Positions 10,651 to 23,130 of a stretch of DNA of 64,000 bases are shown piece after piece. The stretch is from positions 18,112,337-18,176,336 of the forward strand of contig AP026538.1 in NCBI GenBank assembly GCA_026075535.2, written 5' to 3'. Position 1 is the first letter of the stretch; each line of letters starts with the position of its first letter. This DNA is from Tricholoma matsutake. Lineage: Eukaryota > Basidiomycota > Agaricomycetes > Agaricales > Tricholomataceae. The notes under the pieces were generated by a model. It did no database searches. It was not told the origin of the DNA and saw nothing but the letters and a program-made list of their open reading frames with translations. Both the position numbers and the translations under genes were made by a program.

Positions 10651-12462
10651 TTCTTTTTTGTAATTAGTTTTCCTCAAAACTAGTTTACTTTGTAAATTAA
10701 TTTAATAGCCTCCCTTGAGGGAGTGTAATAATTTTTTTTTGTTTAAATTTGCTAATGTCATGCCTGCTCCCTTGCACAGATGTAAGTGTGGTTAATTGCC
10801 TCAATCTACAGGGGACCTTAATTATGAATTAACTTCCATGATTGAAAATGAAAGAGTATCAACTTCAGATAACACTGACGACTCACTATCACCATGACTA
10901 TCACTCTTGTTATCCTGATCATTATTTGCTCACTGCCTACATTTCTTTTTCCAACTAATATAAAACACTCCAGTTACAAGTGGTGGTGGGGGATGGGGAT
11001 GGGGATGGCAGGGTGGGGTGTAACTGCCCAAAGCGCTAATGCACAACCCAATGATATGGCACAGCTGATCACAAATGCGTAAATGCATCAAAACATGTGA
11101 TGCACATCAAAACCTTCACTCAAGATTGCAGGCATATCGTCTAAAGTCCTAGGAACATTCTTGGAACATTCCAAACATATCCTACAGTCATCCGAGATAA
11201 TACTCTTGTGTAACAGACCAACTGGACACAGGCAAACTTCACTAGCAATGCATATAGCATATGGCAATCATGCACAGTGTACCATCACAAAGTCAGTGAT
11301 GCAGTGTTAGCATATTACTTGGCTACTTGGCTAAGTTTGGCAAGTGTGGTTAATGGGGATGTGGCTTTCCGAAGATCCTAAATTTAGGATGAGAGATGCA
11401 GTGATAGGAAGAAGGCACATGGCGATTGTGAGTGGCAGTAATGGTGGGATGAAGTGCTGAGGATTAAATTTTTCAATTGGATTTTCTTTCTTTTCAAATT
11501 TCCCTTGTTTCTCTATTTCTCTCTCACTCTATTTCATCTACTCTAAAATAGCAAACCGTGAATCCTGAATGCTTTATGACATGACTACTTCTTTTTATAT
11601 GTATTTCAAAATCTTGAATAGTATAAGTAGCTAGTTTACTCTACTGAATAAAAGGAGTCTTCTTGTTTTACTCAATATTGGAGTAGAAATTTAGTCTCAC
11701 TGCATTATTTGCATCATTGCATTGAGCTGTATTACATATTTTGCAAACTTGCATCTAAGACCATTCTTTGGAGTTTCTTAGGAAATTTCTTAATGGCATT
11801 TGGAATATTTTGCATCACTGCATACTTTGGAATATTATTGCAAACTCCTTAAGACTTGCTTAGGAGGATAGTTGGGATCAGAAGAATTGAATTGGGAGAA
11901 ACATAGGAAAACTTGGTGTGTATTATTGCAACAGATTCTGTGGAAGCCATTACTCGATGCTTCTTATTGGGACATCTTCTACCAACTCTGTCTACTTTCA
12001 TGTTAGGTTGTTGATTCGATGATTCTCCATCAGACATCTACTGTGATCATCACTGATGATGGCCAAGGCATGTGAACAACTAGATGTGATATACAACATA
12101 AGATGTGGTACTGAGTTTGCAAATTCCCCTCAACTTACTCTAATATGACACCAAATGTTTTGCTTTGAATCTGCAAAAGTGTTGGTATGTATTTGGATGT
12201 CTGCAAGGTTTGGTATACAATAGATGATGCCCTGCATTTCAAAAGTTTTCCTTCAACCTACTTGTAATATGACACTAAATATCCTGCCAGTATATCTTGA
12301 TGATTCCATATTTCACACATCAATTGGATTTGATCATTCAATAAAAGTGTGACAATAACAAAAATACAAGATGAATATCTTGATGATGCCTTAATGGCTT
12401 TACTTGATCAGTAAAAGAGAGTGCAAGAATGACAAGAAAAAGCATGTGAAACTCAGATTAAA
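10651..12462. other. Interior of element A without recognisable genes
   Basis: AT-rich DNA with short ORFs only. I saw no transposase motif, tRNA or long repeat. A G-rich tract (GGGGATGGGGATGGGGATGG) lies at 10988-11007. It is part of the 4.48-kb insertion because it falls between the matched ends. Confidence 0.4.
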
Positions 12463-12625
12463 AAATCTGGTCAAAATAGAATGCACCATCACTATGTTTT
12501 ATATACAGTGTGTCACATGACTATGCAAGGATGATTTTCAAACTAGGCCGAAAAATGCAGTCAGAATGGTATATAACATCACTATATTCCATATATGGTA
12601 ATTCACATGACTTAACAAATTCCTA
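12463..12625. repeat. About 90-100-base repeat, two copies, near right end of element A
   Basis: Two degenerate copies of a unit reading (A)TCTGGTCAAAATAG...CATCACTATGTT, then TATATACAGTGTGTCACATG and CTATGCA...GATTTTCAAACT. The same unit recurs at 31800-31847, 32892-32960 and 33358-33560 in element B. It is therefore a subterminal repeat shared by elements A and B, which otherwise differ inside. Confidence 0.7.
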
Positions 12626-12858
12626 GCTGTCCTAGGATTTCCTAATTGTCTGAGCGGACTCCAAATAAATTCCAAGCAGAATAAAATTCCTAGCAGTTTT
12701 CAAGCATTCATTCTGTAAAGTCTGAGTTTCCAAGTAAATTCCTAGCACAATCTCTAAATATTGCCAAGTCAACTAGTGATGATTATATGGACTCCACTCA
12801 GAATCTGCTAGGATTCTGAGCTTTCCAATTGGACTAGGTGGGGGACAGTAAAGTACAG

Positions 12859-13405
12859 ATCTATTAATAGATAGCTTGGAAACAGAAATGTTGTCTAAAA
12901 TTAGACAATGTTCAGAAATGGATGATGAAGTAGTGGAAGCCATGAAAGCTCTGAAGGGAGAGAAGAAAGGTAATATTAAAGGAGATGAATGGGCTGAGGA
13001 ACAAGGGTTGGTGTTATTTTGAGGAAAGGTGTATGTACTGAAGGATCAGGATTTGCAAAGGGAGATCATCCAGTTGCATCATAATATGCCAACTGCCAGA
13101 CCCTCAGGAAGATGGAAGACATTGGAATTAGTAATGAGAAATTATTGGTGGCCTGGAATTTCGAAGTATGTGTTGGGGTATGTGGATGGATGTGATACGT
13201 GCATGAGGGGAAGAAATTTCCAGAGAATCCTGCAGGAAAATTAATGCCCAACCCTATACCTAAAGCGCCATGGTGAGATATATCAGTGGGTTTTATTACT
13301 GGATTACCCAAGGATCAAGGGTACAATGCAATATTCATAGTATGCAACTGCTTCACAAAGGAGGTCCATATTATTCCTACTACTACAGAAACCTCATCAT
13401 TGGGC
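12859..13405 (+). pseudogene. Second Gypsy lineage, integrase N-terminal part
   Basis: The frame resumes after element A with IDSLETEMLSKIRQCSEMDD. It continues to VYVLKDQDLQREIIQLHHNM, LELVMRNYWWPGISKYV and GCDTCMRGRNF, which is the HHCC zinc domain of Ty3/Gypsy integrase. After a frameshift near 13240 the core starts: ISVGFITGLPKDQGYNAIFI, VCNCFTKEVHIIPTT. Homology stops near 13405, where Plavaka transposase sequence begins, so the rest of the integrase is lost. Confidence 0.8.
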
Positions 13406-15260
13406 TTTACTCATACAGGACCCTATATCATGCGTCATTCAAATCCATTAGCTGGCATCCCCTTGTGATCTCTGAAACCCATCAACAATCAACAAATGAT
13501 ATCTACCAGGCAAAGCTAGGGGAAAGCCCAAACCCATATGCTCTATTCTAATTGGAGATTGACTGGGGATTTGCTCACTGGGCAAAACTTTGAGGGCCAA
13601 GTTCAACAGTGTTTTCAGAATTGCTCAAAATAACAGGTGTATGTTGATCTCGTGAGATTCTCAAATGGCTGTGCTGAGAAGGAAGTTTGATCAGATTGTC
13701 AAGAAACTTGGCCTCTCTTACTCCAATACTCAAGAGCTCGACAACATCATTGATAAGAAGTTGCCTGGTTGTCCACCATTCAAATGCTGAGAAGTAGTTG
13801 ATGGTCAGGCATTTGATGTTTATTTCCAAGATGTTGTCACATGTGTCCATGGGCTTTTTGGGGACCCTGGATTCTTGCAACACTTGAAGACTGCACCAGA
13901 GTGCCATTATCTAGATCCAGATAAGACAATACAAAGGTATGGTGAAATGCATATGGTGAATTGGTGGTGGTCAACTCAGGTTTATATCATAATAACTCTC
14001 GCTGATTGTTTGCCTGAATCATTAAGTTAGACTTCACTTGATAAAGAATTGCCTGGAGGAACAATTGTCCCACTTCTGATATCCACTGACAAGACTCAAG
14101 TGATGATTTTTCATAACAAAAGTGCTTATCCTGTGTATCTTATAATTGGAAATATACCTAAGGAGATCCATTATAAACCTTCCTGTCATGCATATGTCCT
14201 CCTTGGATATCTCCCCACCACCAATCTCGAGCATATCACAAATTGTGCCAAGCAAAGGCACTGTCTTTCATGTGGCAATGGATATAATTACTGCCCCATT
14301 ACAAGAAGCCAGTACTTTGGGGAAAGTCCTCTTTACAGGAGAAGGAGTGTCTTATCACTGTCATCCTCTTTTGGCATGCTACATTTGCAATTACCCTGAG
14401 CAAGTTCTTGTATGCTGCTGCAAAAATGGAGAATGTCCAAAGTGTCCAATCCTGAGACACAAAGTGGGAGAAGAAAGTGAGAATGTGTATCCATTCCAAG
14501 ACCTGGAACAGATTCTTGATGCCTTGTCTCTCATCAATGACATACCATGCTTCCATCATGCTTGCAAGGAGGCTGGTATTAAACCTGTCTTCCAGCCTTT
14601 CTGGGAAAAGCTTCCATATTCCAATATCTTTTGATTGATCGACGATAACCCCAGACATACTTCATCAGCTTTACCAAGGCATTCTGAAGCATCTCAAGTC
14701 ATGGATAATCTCTGCATATGGAACCATTGAAATTGATGCACAATGTTGCCGACTACCTCCCAATCATAATATCTAGGTTTTCATGAAGAGTATCAGCACC
14801 TTGACATGAGTCACTGGACAAGAGCATGAGGAGATGTCACAATTCCTGCTTGGATTGATCATTGACCTGCCATTGCCAAATGGCATGGAACACAGAAGAC
14901 TTGTTGCATGCCTTTGTGCATTTCTTGATTTTCTCTATCTTGCACAATATCCTGAACACAGTGAGGAAACACTCTCCAATATGCAAGCCACTCTCAACTC
15001 CTTTCATGCCACCAAAACTATTTTTGTCAACCTTGAAATCAGGGACTACTTTCAACTTCCAAAGCTTGAAGGTCATAATAATTTCATTGTGTCTATCAGG
15101 GACTTTGAATACACAGAGCGCTTACACATTGACATGGCAAAAGATGCTTACTGAGCTACAAACTATTAAGATGAATATCTCTCTGGCTTGATAGGAAGGA
15201 GAAGATAGTTCAACATGACAAGTTCATTCTCTGGCATTTTACAGGCCACACATCTATTAC
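13405..15260 (+). pseudogene. Plavaka-type (CMC superfamily) DNA transposase remnant
   Basis: Several frames together match the Plavaka transposase found in Agaricomycetes: HSNPLAGIPL, LGESPNPYA, EIDWGFAHWAKL, STVFSELLKI, KKLGLSYSNTQELDNIID, PPFKC, AFDVYFQDVVTCVHGLFGDP, TIQRYGEMHMVNWWWSTQ, PLLISTDKTQVMIFHNKSAY, YLIIGNIPKEIHYKPS, LLGYLPTTNLEHITN, CYICNYPEQVLVCC, GECPKCPI, HHACKEAGIKPVFQPFWEKL, FLLGLIIDLPLPNG, LDFLYLAQYPEHSEETLSN, FVNLEIRDYFQLPKLEGHNN and ERLHIDMAKDAY. At least five frameshifts and several stops break it. The family order is kept, so it is one decayed gene. Its termini could not be identified. Confidence 0.85.
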
Positions 15261-18139
15261 CATCCCTCCAACTGTCATCGTCCACTCAATGAGCTTGGTC
15301 AGGAAGATGCTGAATGATTTCTATTCAACCTTCTGGGTGAAGGGAAGTTCAAGGAAGCCATGCAATTGTTTCATATATGCAAGCAGCAGTCCTGTGGAGA
15401 CAAGGATGGGATGAACAATTAATTGTAGTTCCTCATTCTGCTAAAATTCTATTTTTAATGCCTAGCTATCAAGTACTGATACTAATCTAATCCAGACAAA
15501 AACAGTGGAAACCTTTCTGGACAAAAATAGCAAAACTGGGGTTTTTTGAGATCTAGCCTAGCTATGCATTATTGGGGGTCCTGTGCTGTGACCATCAGAC
15601 AGCACCATGTATCTGTCAATGCACAGCCCTATACAGTGCTAGATGCATGCAGTCAGAGTAGTTGATCAGGCAGGTACACCAATATGCCTCTAATCATGAA
15701 CTCCTGATCATCCATCTATCAACACTCATTTGAGCATTTCATGTCCATCCCTCTATGGTTTTCCTTTGGACTTTTGGCATTCTATGCAATATACACTCCT
15801 CTATCAACCCCAGCTGTCCAATCAACAGCACATTGTGTTGTTCTCAAATTATTGCCTCTTTAGGAACACATGATTCAACTCATTCTCTGGTACATGCTAC
15901 AGCCTCTCCTGCTTTATGGACATGCTCTAATGAAAGTAAGCATTATCTACTACAAGTGTAAGGGGAACACCTTTTGCGTCCCTACAATGGTTGGTGCACA
16001 ATTGCAAATGCTTCTGCAAACACACAAACATTTGCGCAACAATGCAAGGTGCCTTTTGCGCAACAAAGCGCCTTTTGCACCAACCATCTACAAACATTCC
16101 AATATATTGATCCATCAGCCCCTATTGTACTCTCCCCATTCTCGCAGTCAAAACCCCTGCGCAAACTGTTGTCGCAGTTTGCACCTTTGCACAAACCAGT
16201 TGTGCAATGGTTGCACCTGCGGAAACAATTGAGGATGTCTTCACACACCCATTACCAATCATGGCCTAATGCAGACACCACTTACCAAGCATGGCCTGAT
16301 GCAGACACTATCACTGATTGATGGCTGTCTCCCCAAATGGGAACATGACCCTGGATCTGAATTAGTGCTAGGATGGAAGGGGCTCTAAGTATTTTAGAAT
16401 GTTGCATGCCTTCCATATATATACTTCAGCCTTGCACCAGACTCCTTAGAGTTTTCTCTTTGGTTTTCCCTTGCAAGGTATGGGTCTTTTCCTTGTTCAA
16501 TAGTTATTGAATCTAATTTTTGGTTTTCCCTTGCAAGTATTGAGTTCTTAGGACTCTGATTGTAAGGTTGCCCTTACAGTGAGTGTCTGTCTGAATGTCA
16601 ATGGAAAAGTGTAGGGAAAGCAAGTTGTACACAGGAATACATAGTCACAGTGATGTAATAACCCATTGACTGTTACCCATTGAGACAATTGATCACTCAT
16701 CCTTGTACCATCATCTCCCTCTCATTTCAAGTTCATTCTCATTCTTATCTACTTGAGTTATCTACTATATCCATAACCCATTTCCAACAAAAGTGGCAGG
16801 TTCTGGCATACAGGCCTTGGATGAGTGACTGTACCTACCTCACTACATCTCAACCTACCACATGTCTTCCCCAGGCTAATTTATCCTCATGAGGTGTTAA
16901 TATGGCTCAAAGTACCCCATTTCATTTGTGCATACCATCTATTAATGGGATGGAACTGCTAGAAGACAGTAATAAAGAAATAGGTGAGTATCTGATAAAC
17001 CTACCTTCCTGGACTAGGCTTTGACCATATAGATTATGTCTAAGCTGTTTCTTAGAGAGAATGGACTACAATATGCTCTGTATATAAGCATTTAATGATA
17101 TGGATGACAGGGAAGACATGGTGAATCAAATTCACCTTTGTTGATGGGAGACCCATGCCCTGATGGGCTGGAGCCTCTCTCCCCTGCCATTGTGTGTACA
17201 TATCTTTATTCCCATTGAGCAACAGGCTAGGAATCAAAGAAAGCAAATGTTTTGGGCCCACAGATATTTCCCAGTAAGTATTCCCCCTCCTGAGCCAATG
17301 TTCACCTTTTTGACTTTATTGACCATCTTAGAACCTCGTGTAAACATTGTATAGTGTATCTAGGGACTCCAATACCCATTTACCATGTGCATCCAGCAGA
17401 GGAAAGCACAGGAGAACAGGTGAGTCACTATCTCTCTCACGACCACTCACAACTCATCTGACACTTAATCCTTGCTCCCTTTGCCTCTATACTCTAAATG
17501 CTATGCCCTGTGTCATTGGTCTTCCCCTCGAAACAGTTCCCTCCGAAACAACAGCAATTGAGTATCTGCCAGGTCCATCCCCTTCTCTCCAACTTGCTTG
17601 GATCCCAGTGACCACATGCTGCACACCCCACAGATCAACTGCCATTTCAGAGCATCTCATTCCATGACAACTTATGCACGTGCTACCTCCTCACCCTGGT
17701 GAGCTACCAAAAGTTAAACACACACAAGGAAAAGTTCAGGGTAAAAAAAAAATACCACTGGATTGTAATCAGTCATGACAATTGACCAGAGCAAGCAATG
17801 AGACCAAGAAAAGGACGGTGTGTCACAATAGCCTGAGGTCCGCGCTCCAATAGCAGGCGCAACCCAAATAAAGACACGTGTAATAAAAGAGTCACAAGCC
17901 AAAAAAAAAAAAAAGTATGTCACACCAGCCTCGACTACCATGTCGGGTGGTTGGTGCATGACCGACTCCCTGTCGAAGAGCCAAAAAAAAGAGCGGAGCT
18001 TGGGAAAACTGATCGGACAAAAATAAAAATAGATTTATTCAGCAAACGCCACATGAATAGATCGGATGATCCAGTTTGGATCTGATGAGACATCCAGCGA
18101 GCTCAGATTGACAATAACTCAGATCCGAATCTCAATAAA
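15261..18139. other. Long stretch with no recognised gene
   Basis: The first few hundred bases are probably Plavaka 3' sequence. The rest has only short ORFs. A CpG-richer patch at 15960-16250 repeats TTTTGCGC/TTTGCAC motifs and contains a 12-base inverted pair, ATGGTTGGTGCA (15987) and TGCACCAACCAT (16076), which may be a small MITE end. A 29-base unit around CATGGCCTAATGCAGACACC is duplicated at 16259-16312. Sequence from about 17710 carries three A-runs and is flanked on the right by the Ngaro element. Confidence 0.4.
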
Positions 18140-18508
18140 TCGAGTTTAAAGACCATTTACGCAAGTCCAATGACGAGCAGTATGCTGTGGCGATGCTTAC
18201 GCCCATCCCTTAGCACTGCATGCTTACAACTCCGCACCGCATGCAACAAAGGCTCACGCTGAGCCTCCCAGCGCCACGCACTCCGAAGATTCATGCTGAA
18301 TTTTCCTCATAGCTCAGGCTTGTCATGTGTTAATATTAACACTCCTATTCCTAGTGAAGAGTGCGAGCTGCAGAGACATTCCTGTCTCAGGATCTCTCTG
18401 CCTCTCACTCTTCCCTAGGTAAGGGTTTCTCTTTAGATCTAGTCTCTCTGACTCTCATACTCTTATAGTGTTGCATCGCCACCTCATTCACTTGTATTTT
18501 TTTGAACT
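18140..18508 (+). repeat. Ngaro split direct repeat A1
   Basis: Starts TCGAGTTTAAAGACCATTTA and ends CACTTGTATTTTTTTGAACT. It matches A2 at 23251-23619 base for base in length, with scattered CG/TG differences (for example TTGCATCGCC against TCGCGTCGCC). It should contain the promoter of the element. Confidence 0.9.
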
Positions 18509-18543
18509 ATTAATTCTATACATTGTTCCTCACATGACAAGTG

Positions 18544-20030
18544 ATGGGCACGCCTCCTATTTCGGACAATATGTCGGGCCAGGAGAGGGTCAATCAACTA
18601 CAGGAAACACATCAGGAGGAAGTGTCTCCAACAATCCATCAACACAAACCATCTTGACTCAAATTACCACTGGAAATGAGAATAGGGGAAGCGAAACCAT
18701 CATTCCTGCAACACAGACTGTCTCTCTTGGAACGTCTGAGCAACGTGACGCATCCTCAACAGAAAGGAGACCGGGAAATCCAATATCTAATTGAAGTCCC
18801 GAGAACACAGGAGGTGTGTTCCAAGCAGATCTCATCTCAAAGATGGAAGGACTTATCCAAGGTTTCAGAGAGGGAAAGGCATCGAAGATGGAAACCTTAT
18901 ACCAGATCTTATGTGTCTTGCAAAATGGAGACCTCAAAGAACCCATCAGATGAGCCACTCTTGAGGAATACGTGCTACATGTCGACATCATTGCTACGCA
19001 ACAAAAGAATGCAGAACAATGAGGATTGGAAGCAACAGTGGAATCATGCCGTCCTGAGCAAAGAAACGAGAGTGCCAGTCGAGATGATCATGGTGCTGGA
19101 GTGCATCCAGAGGGACCACGAGAAGAGGAATCCGAATGATTCCTATGACAGCTTCACAAGGAGCTACTCTGCAAGAGACGACGAAGCTCAACCAGCTCTT
19201 CGAGTTCAGGCAACGGATCCTCATCAGGAAGAGGAGACGGAGAATCAAACAAGAAGAAACATGTCTACCAATCGCAGCTTCCTTGGTACAATGCGGAACT
19301 CAATGCAGAATCTAAAGAAGTCGACGAGAACCATAAGGAAACGAGAGAGACCCTCGCCATATTCCAGAAAGATCTCAACTTCGCCGAATGAGAAATCCGT
19401 CAAGCAGCTTCAGCACCCCAGGGTTTTTCCGAATCAGAGTGGAAATGAATATTCAAGGGAGAAGCAATCAATCTTGACGTCGTCTTCAGCAACCTCCACC
19501 ACATTGCCCCTCCTAAAGAGAATGTGGGTCGCATCGGTGGAACAGAAGTCTCTCTTGGAAAAACAGATCCTGCTAGAAAAGTCCAAACGAGGGGAGACTG
19601 GAATGTCGCTTGGCATGCCACCACCAAAGCGATCATATTCGCGTTCCCTCATCGGAGCGAGGAATTACGTCAATGGGGCGACTACATGGACACGGAATTC
19701 TCTGCCAAACAACTTAGCGCTCACCACAAACTTATTGCTTTTGACAAAGCGGTCAGAGCAATGTTCGGAGGAGGACAAGCAATCTTGCTCACGGACCACA
19801 ATCAATTCGCTTACCTCTACTCAGCCTACCTTCTCCCAGATGGGATTCAAGGAGCTTCTAGCGCCTGGAATGCTGTTGGAGAATGAACAAGAGATTGCAC
19901 CTCCGAGGCTTGCAGGTGCTTCAACAGCACAGGAGGATGTCACATCACAGCCAGCTCTTGCAGATATCAGCATGTTTGCCTCAAGTGCAAGCAATCAGGA
20001 CACGGCCAAGACAGCTGCACTCAGCAGAAT
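18544..20030 (+). pseudogene. Ngaro gag-like ORF, frameshifted
   Basis: Starts at ATG 18544 (MGTPPISDNMSGQERVNQLQ). One frame stays open for 539 codons after a TGA at 18655, but the conserved parts lie in other frames. ARKVQTRGDWNVAWHATTKA, FAFPHRSEELRQWGDYMDTE and ILLTDHNQFAYLYSAYLLP (19524-19886) match gag proteins of fungal DIRS/Ngaro elements. A Cys/His cluster follows near 19905-20025 (FNSTGGC, CRYQHVCLKC, GHGQDSC), as in gag zinc knuckles. The gag frame therefore shifts at least twice and the long open frame is not the original protein. Confidence 0.7.
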
Positions 20031-21894
20031 TGATATGGTTTATGGAATGCGCCCAAAGTACCTCAGATATAATTTATGGAGCAGCGAGGAGGAGACCGAT
20101 TTTGGTAACATGGCTCTGCCTCCGTGTCTTGCTGTTTGGACCGAGTTTGCGAAACCATTACCTGCAGTGCTGGAGAGGGAACTTACCAACATCAAAGCAA
20201 TGAAGACCATTAGAGAAAATCCCAAGCTTTTCAAAATTATCACACCTATCAACATAGACAGATTCAAAGAACTTCTGAAATCCCATCCGAATTGACCTTT
20301 CATTGAGTCCATTTGCCGAGGACTGCAAGAGGGCTTCTGGCCTTGGGTGGACACACAATACCAAACTTATCCCTGCACAGTCGACGAGTCACTAGGAATG
20401 CCGCAGAAAGCAGATGAAATCAAGTTCTTGCGGAAGCAGCGAGACCATGAGCGTTCAAAGGGAAGGTTCTCTTGATCTTTTGGTCGAGACCTTCTCCCGG
20501 GAATGCATGCTTTGCCCATTCATGTAGTACCGAAACCGCACTCGGAAAAGTTGAGGATGGTGATTAACCAAAGCGCAGGACCGTATGCCCCAAATTCAAT
20601 GATCAAACATGAGGATGTTAAGGGGTTTCCACTTGACAATATGAGACACCTAGGAGAAGGATTACTAGCCCGTCACTGAGAAAAACCCAACCAGTCATTC
20701 ATACTCTTCAAGTCAGACGTAGCAGAAGCTTATCAATTATTACCCATGCACCCGCTTTGGCAAATCAAACAAGTTATCACAATAGAGGGTGAACAAGACC
20801 TTGACAGAAACAATTGCTTTGGAGGTCGTGGTTCGGCAGGGATTTATATCTCCTTCAATGGCCTAGTGACGTGGATCGCCAGGAATATCCATGAAATTTG
20901 TGACCTCTGGACATACAAGGACGATTCCTTCGGGATCGACGAGGAAGGGGATGTCGTTTGGTATTCACGATATGAGAAGCATATGCCAGCAAATCAGTTC
21001 AAGCTTCTGTCCTTGTGGGATGAACTTGGAATACCTCATGAACCGCATAAGCAGCTTTTTGCGCAAAAACTTACGATCATCAGCATTGAAGTGAATGCCG
21101 ATAGCCTAACTCTAACGCTCCCGATGCAAGCCCTAGACAATCTCCTGACCGAGCTTGAGGAGTTCACAGCTCAGCCAGTTAAGACAAAAGGGGCCTCCTG
21201 GACTCTGCGAAGGTGGCAAAGACTTGCAGGATGGATGAATTGGGGTTTTAACATCTTCCCCATGGTGCGTCCGGCTCTTAATAACTTATACCCAAAGATT
21301 GCGGGGAAAGACCAATCGCTGATGAAAATCTGGGTGAACAATGAGGTGAGAACGGATCTGAAGTGGGCAATGGAGCACCTACGGAACTCTCTCGGAGTCA
21401 AATTGCTGTCCTCAGTTACCTGGAATGTAGATGAGGCTGATGAGACAATTTTCTGTGATGCATGCTTGCAGGGCCTTGCTTTCTGGTACCCCAGCCAATG
21501 TCAAGGGTATTTCTCACCTGTTCCCCCACACTTGATTGGCAAATCGATTTTCTTCTATGAAGCATTAGCGACCACTAGCGTGATCAGTGACTTACAAAGA
21601 AGAGATTCGAATCATTCAAAAATTGTCGTGTTCACGGATAGCATGAACACCGTCAATATCTTCAACTCCCTTCATTGTCTGCCCTTGTACAACCCCCTAC
21701 TACGCTTCTGCATAGATATCTGCATCGACAACAAATTAGACTTATGAGTACTCCATATCCCCCCAGGGGTGCAAAATGAGGTGGCCGATGCAATTTCTCG
21801 ACAAAATTTCGAGAAGGCACTGAGATTAGTGCCAGACTTACAAATCTCTACTTTTCTACCCCCTCGATGCACAATGCTGGGGGCAACAAAAAAA
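20031..21894 (+). pseudogene. Ngaro reverse transcriptase and RNase H
   Basis: A single frame runs with a few TGA stops: ITPINIDRFKELLKSHPN, stop, PFIESICRGLQEGFWPWVDT, DLLPGMHALPIHVVPKPHSE, FILFKSDVAEAYQLLPMHP, LWQIKQVITIEG, NCFGGRGSAGIYISFNG and LWTYKDDSFGIDEEGDV (YKDD in place of the usual YVDD block). RNase H follows: FCDACLQGLAFWYPSQC, FFYEALATTSVIS, VVFTDSMNTVNIFNSLHC and, after a TGA, VLHIPPGVQNEVADAISRQN. The stops at 20293, 20473, 20678 and 21745 all read as TGA where the family has arginine. Longest intact piece: 333 codons, 20746-21747. Confidence 0.87.
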
Positions 21895-21926
21895 TGATTG
21901 TTTCACAAGTTCGTGCCCGGTAACCG

Positions 21927-22868
21927 GTGAGGGAACTGTGGTCACGAGAACGCCTGCTCTGGGAGCAAGCAATCGCTCTAGGACAGGCAATTGATGTCAG
22001 TACCTGGAAGAACTACAGATTTATTTTAAACTCTTACCTCTCCTTCATACGCATGCACAACATGCCCATTGAACCCACACCCGACAGCCTCGGCCTCTTT
22101 ACCATCTATATGTGTCACCACATCAAACCAGACTCCATGGACACATACCTCTCAGGCATCTGCCAACAACTTGAACCATACTTCCCACACGTCCGTGAAA
22201 TCAGAAGATCACACTTGGTCCACCGCACTCTCCAAGGATGCAAACACTTGAGAGGAACACCAATGATACGGAAACGAGCTCTCACAATTGACGACCTCAA
22301 CACCGTGTGCAAATCTTACTCCCATAACCCATCTCATAACAACCTCCTTTTCTGCACCCAACTCTGTGTAGGTTTTTTTGCCCTGATGCATCTAGGTGAA
22401 CTCACCTGGCCCGAGGACAAGGACCTCCAGGATCCTCGCAAACTCATCAAACATAATTCTGTGATCATAAACGATGCCTCCTTTCAATTTTTCTTGCCCG
22501 GCCACAAGGCCGACAAGTTCTTCGAAGGGAACATCATTCTACTCTGCCCAAACCCCTTCCCCTGCGACCCAATGTCACTCTTCCTCAGGTACCTGTGATC
22601 GTGTGACTGCTGTTTCCCTCTGTCTTCCCCGCTGTGGCTGACATCGAGTGGGACAGTGCCAACTCGGTCATTCTTCATGCGTCATTTGCATCTTTTCTTC
22701 AAGAAGGATGTAGGAGGGCAGTCGATGAGAGCGGGAGGTGCAACTTCACTTGCAGAACATGGGGTTGCACCCCACATCATCCAAGGGATTGGTCATTGGG
22801 CCTCATCGGCATGGCAGATTTACATCCATAAGCACCCAGTACTGCTTCAGGCTATGCTTCATGCTTGA
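21927..22868 (+). pseudogene. Ngaro tyrosine recombinase
   Basis: One frame with a single TGA (22596-22598) encodes a phage-integrase-type recombinase. The N-terminal part is core-binding: IDVSTWKNYRFILNSYLSFI, PIEPTPDSLGLFTIYMCHHI. The catalytic part has CVGFFALMHLGELTWPED, MRAGGATSLAEHGVAPHIIQ and GIGHWASSAWQIYIHKHP, so box II Arg, the His/Trp and the Tyr are visible. In box I the motif is LMHLGEL; the arginine normally found before LGEL is His, a change explained by CGT to CAT. Around 22596 the reading L-stop-SCDC fits LRSRDR after three CpG mutations. Both defects would inactivate it. Confidence 0.85.
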
Positions 22869-23130
22869 GCAGGCGTGTGTTCCCACTGGAACTACGTCAT
22901 ACAGCTTCTCTTTTGTTGTTTTCTACTACCCGGACTCATGTGCATTTCGTATCCACACTCCTCACATCGCTCCACTTCATCTTGCACATTTCGGACAACT
23001 ACATAATTCTTCGAACACTTCCACTACTCTTTCCCCTTCTTTCGGACAACTTGACTACCTTCAGACAACTTGACTACCTTTGGACAACTTTTCTACTACT
23101 CCTCCCCTTCAAATTTCAATCTATAGTCTT

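Larger units (their letters stand above)
8381..12858. mobile_element. Element A: 4.48-kb non-autonomous TIR element with 8-bp target duplication
   Basis: The left end is GAGCTCTTTACTCTCCCCCA and the right end, read inward, CTGTACTTTACTGTCCCCCA. The flanks ATCTATTA at 8373-8380 and 12859-12866 form an 8-bp duplication. Removing the element and one ATCTATTA joins HQGHLL to IDSLETEMLSKI in the Gypsy frame, so the borders are precise. Both ends are rich in ATTCC/GGAAT-type subterminal motifs. An 8-bp duplication with short TIRs fits hAT-like (or KDZ-like) elements. No transposase is recognisable inside; the core instead holds a tRNA-like sequence, hairpin modules, T-rich intron-like spacers and unknown DNA. 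Confidence 0.85.

Noticed and set aside
18676..20295. A 539-codon open frame as an intact gag protein
   Set aside because: The conserved gag and zinc-knuckle motifs lie in other frames within the same interval, so this frame is only partly the original one.
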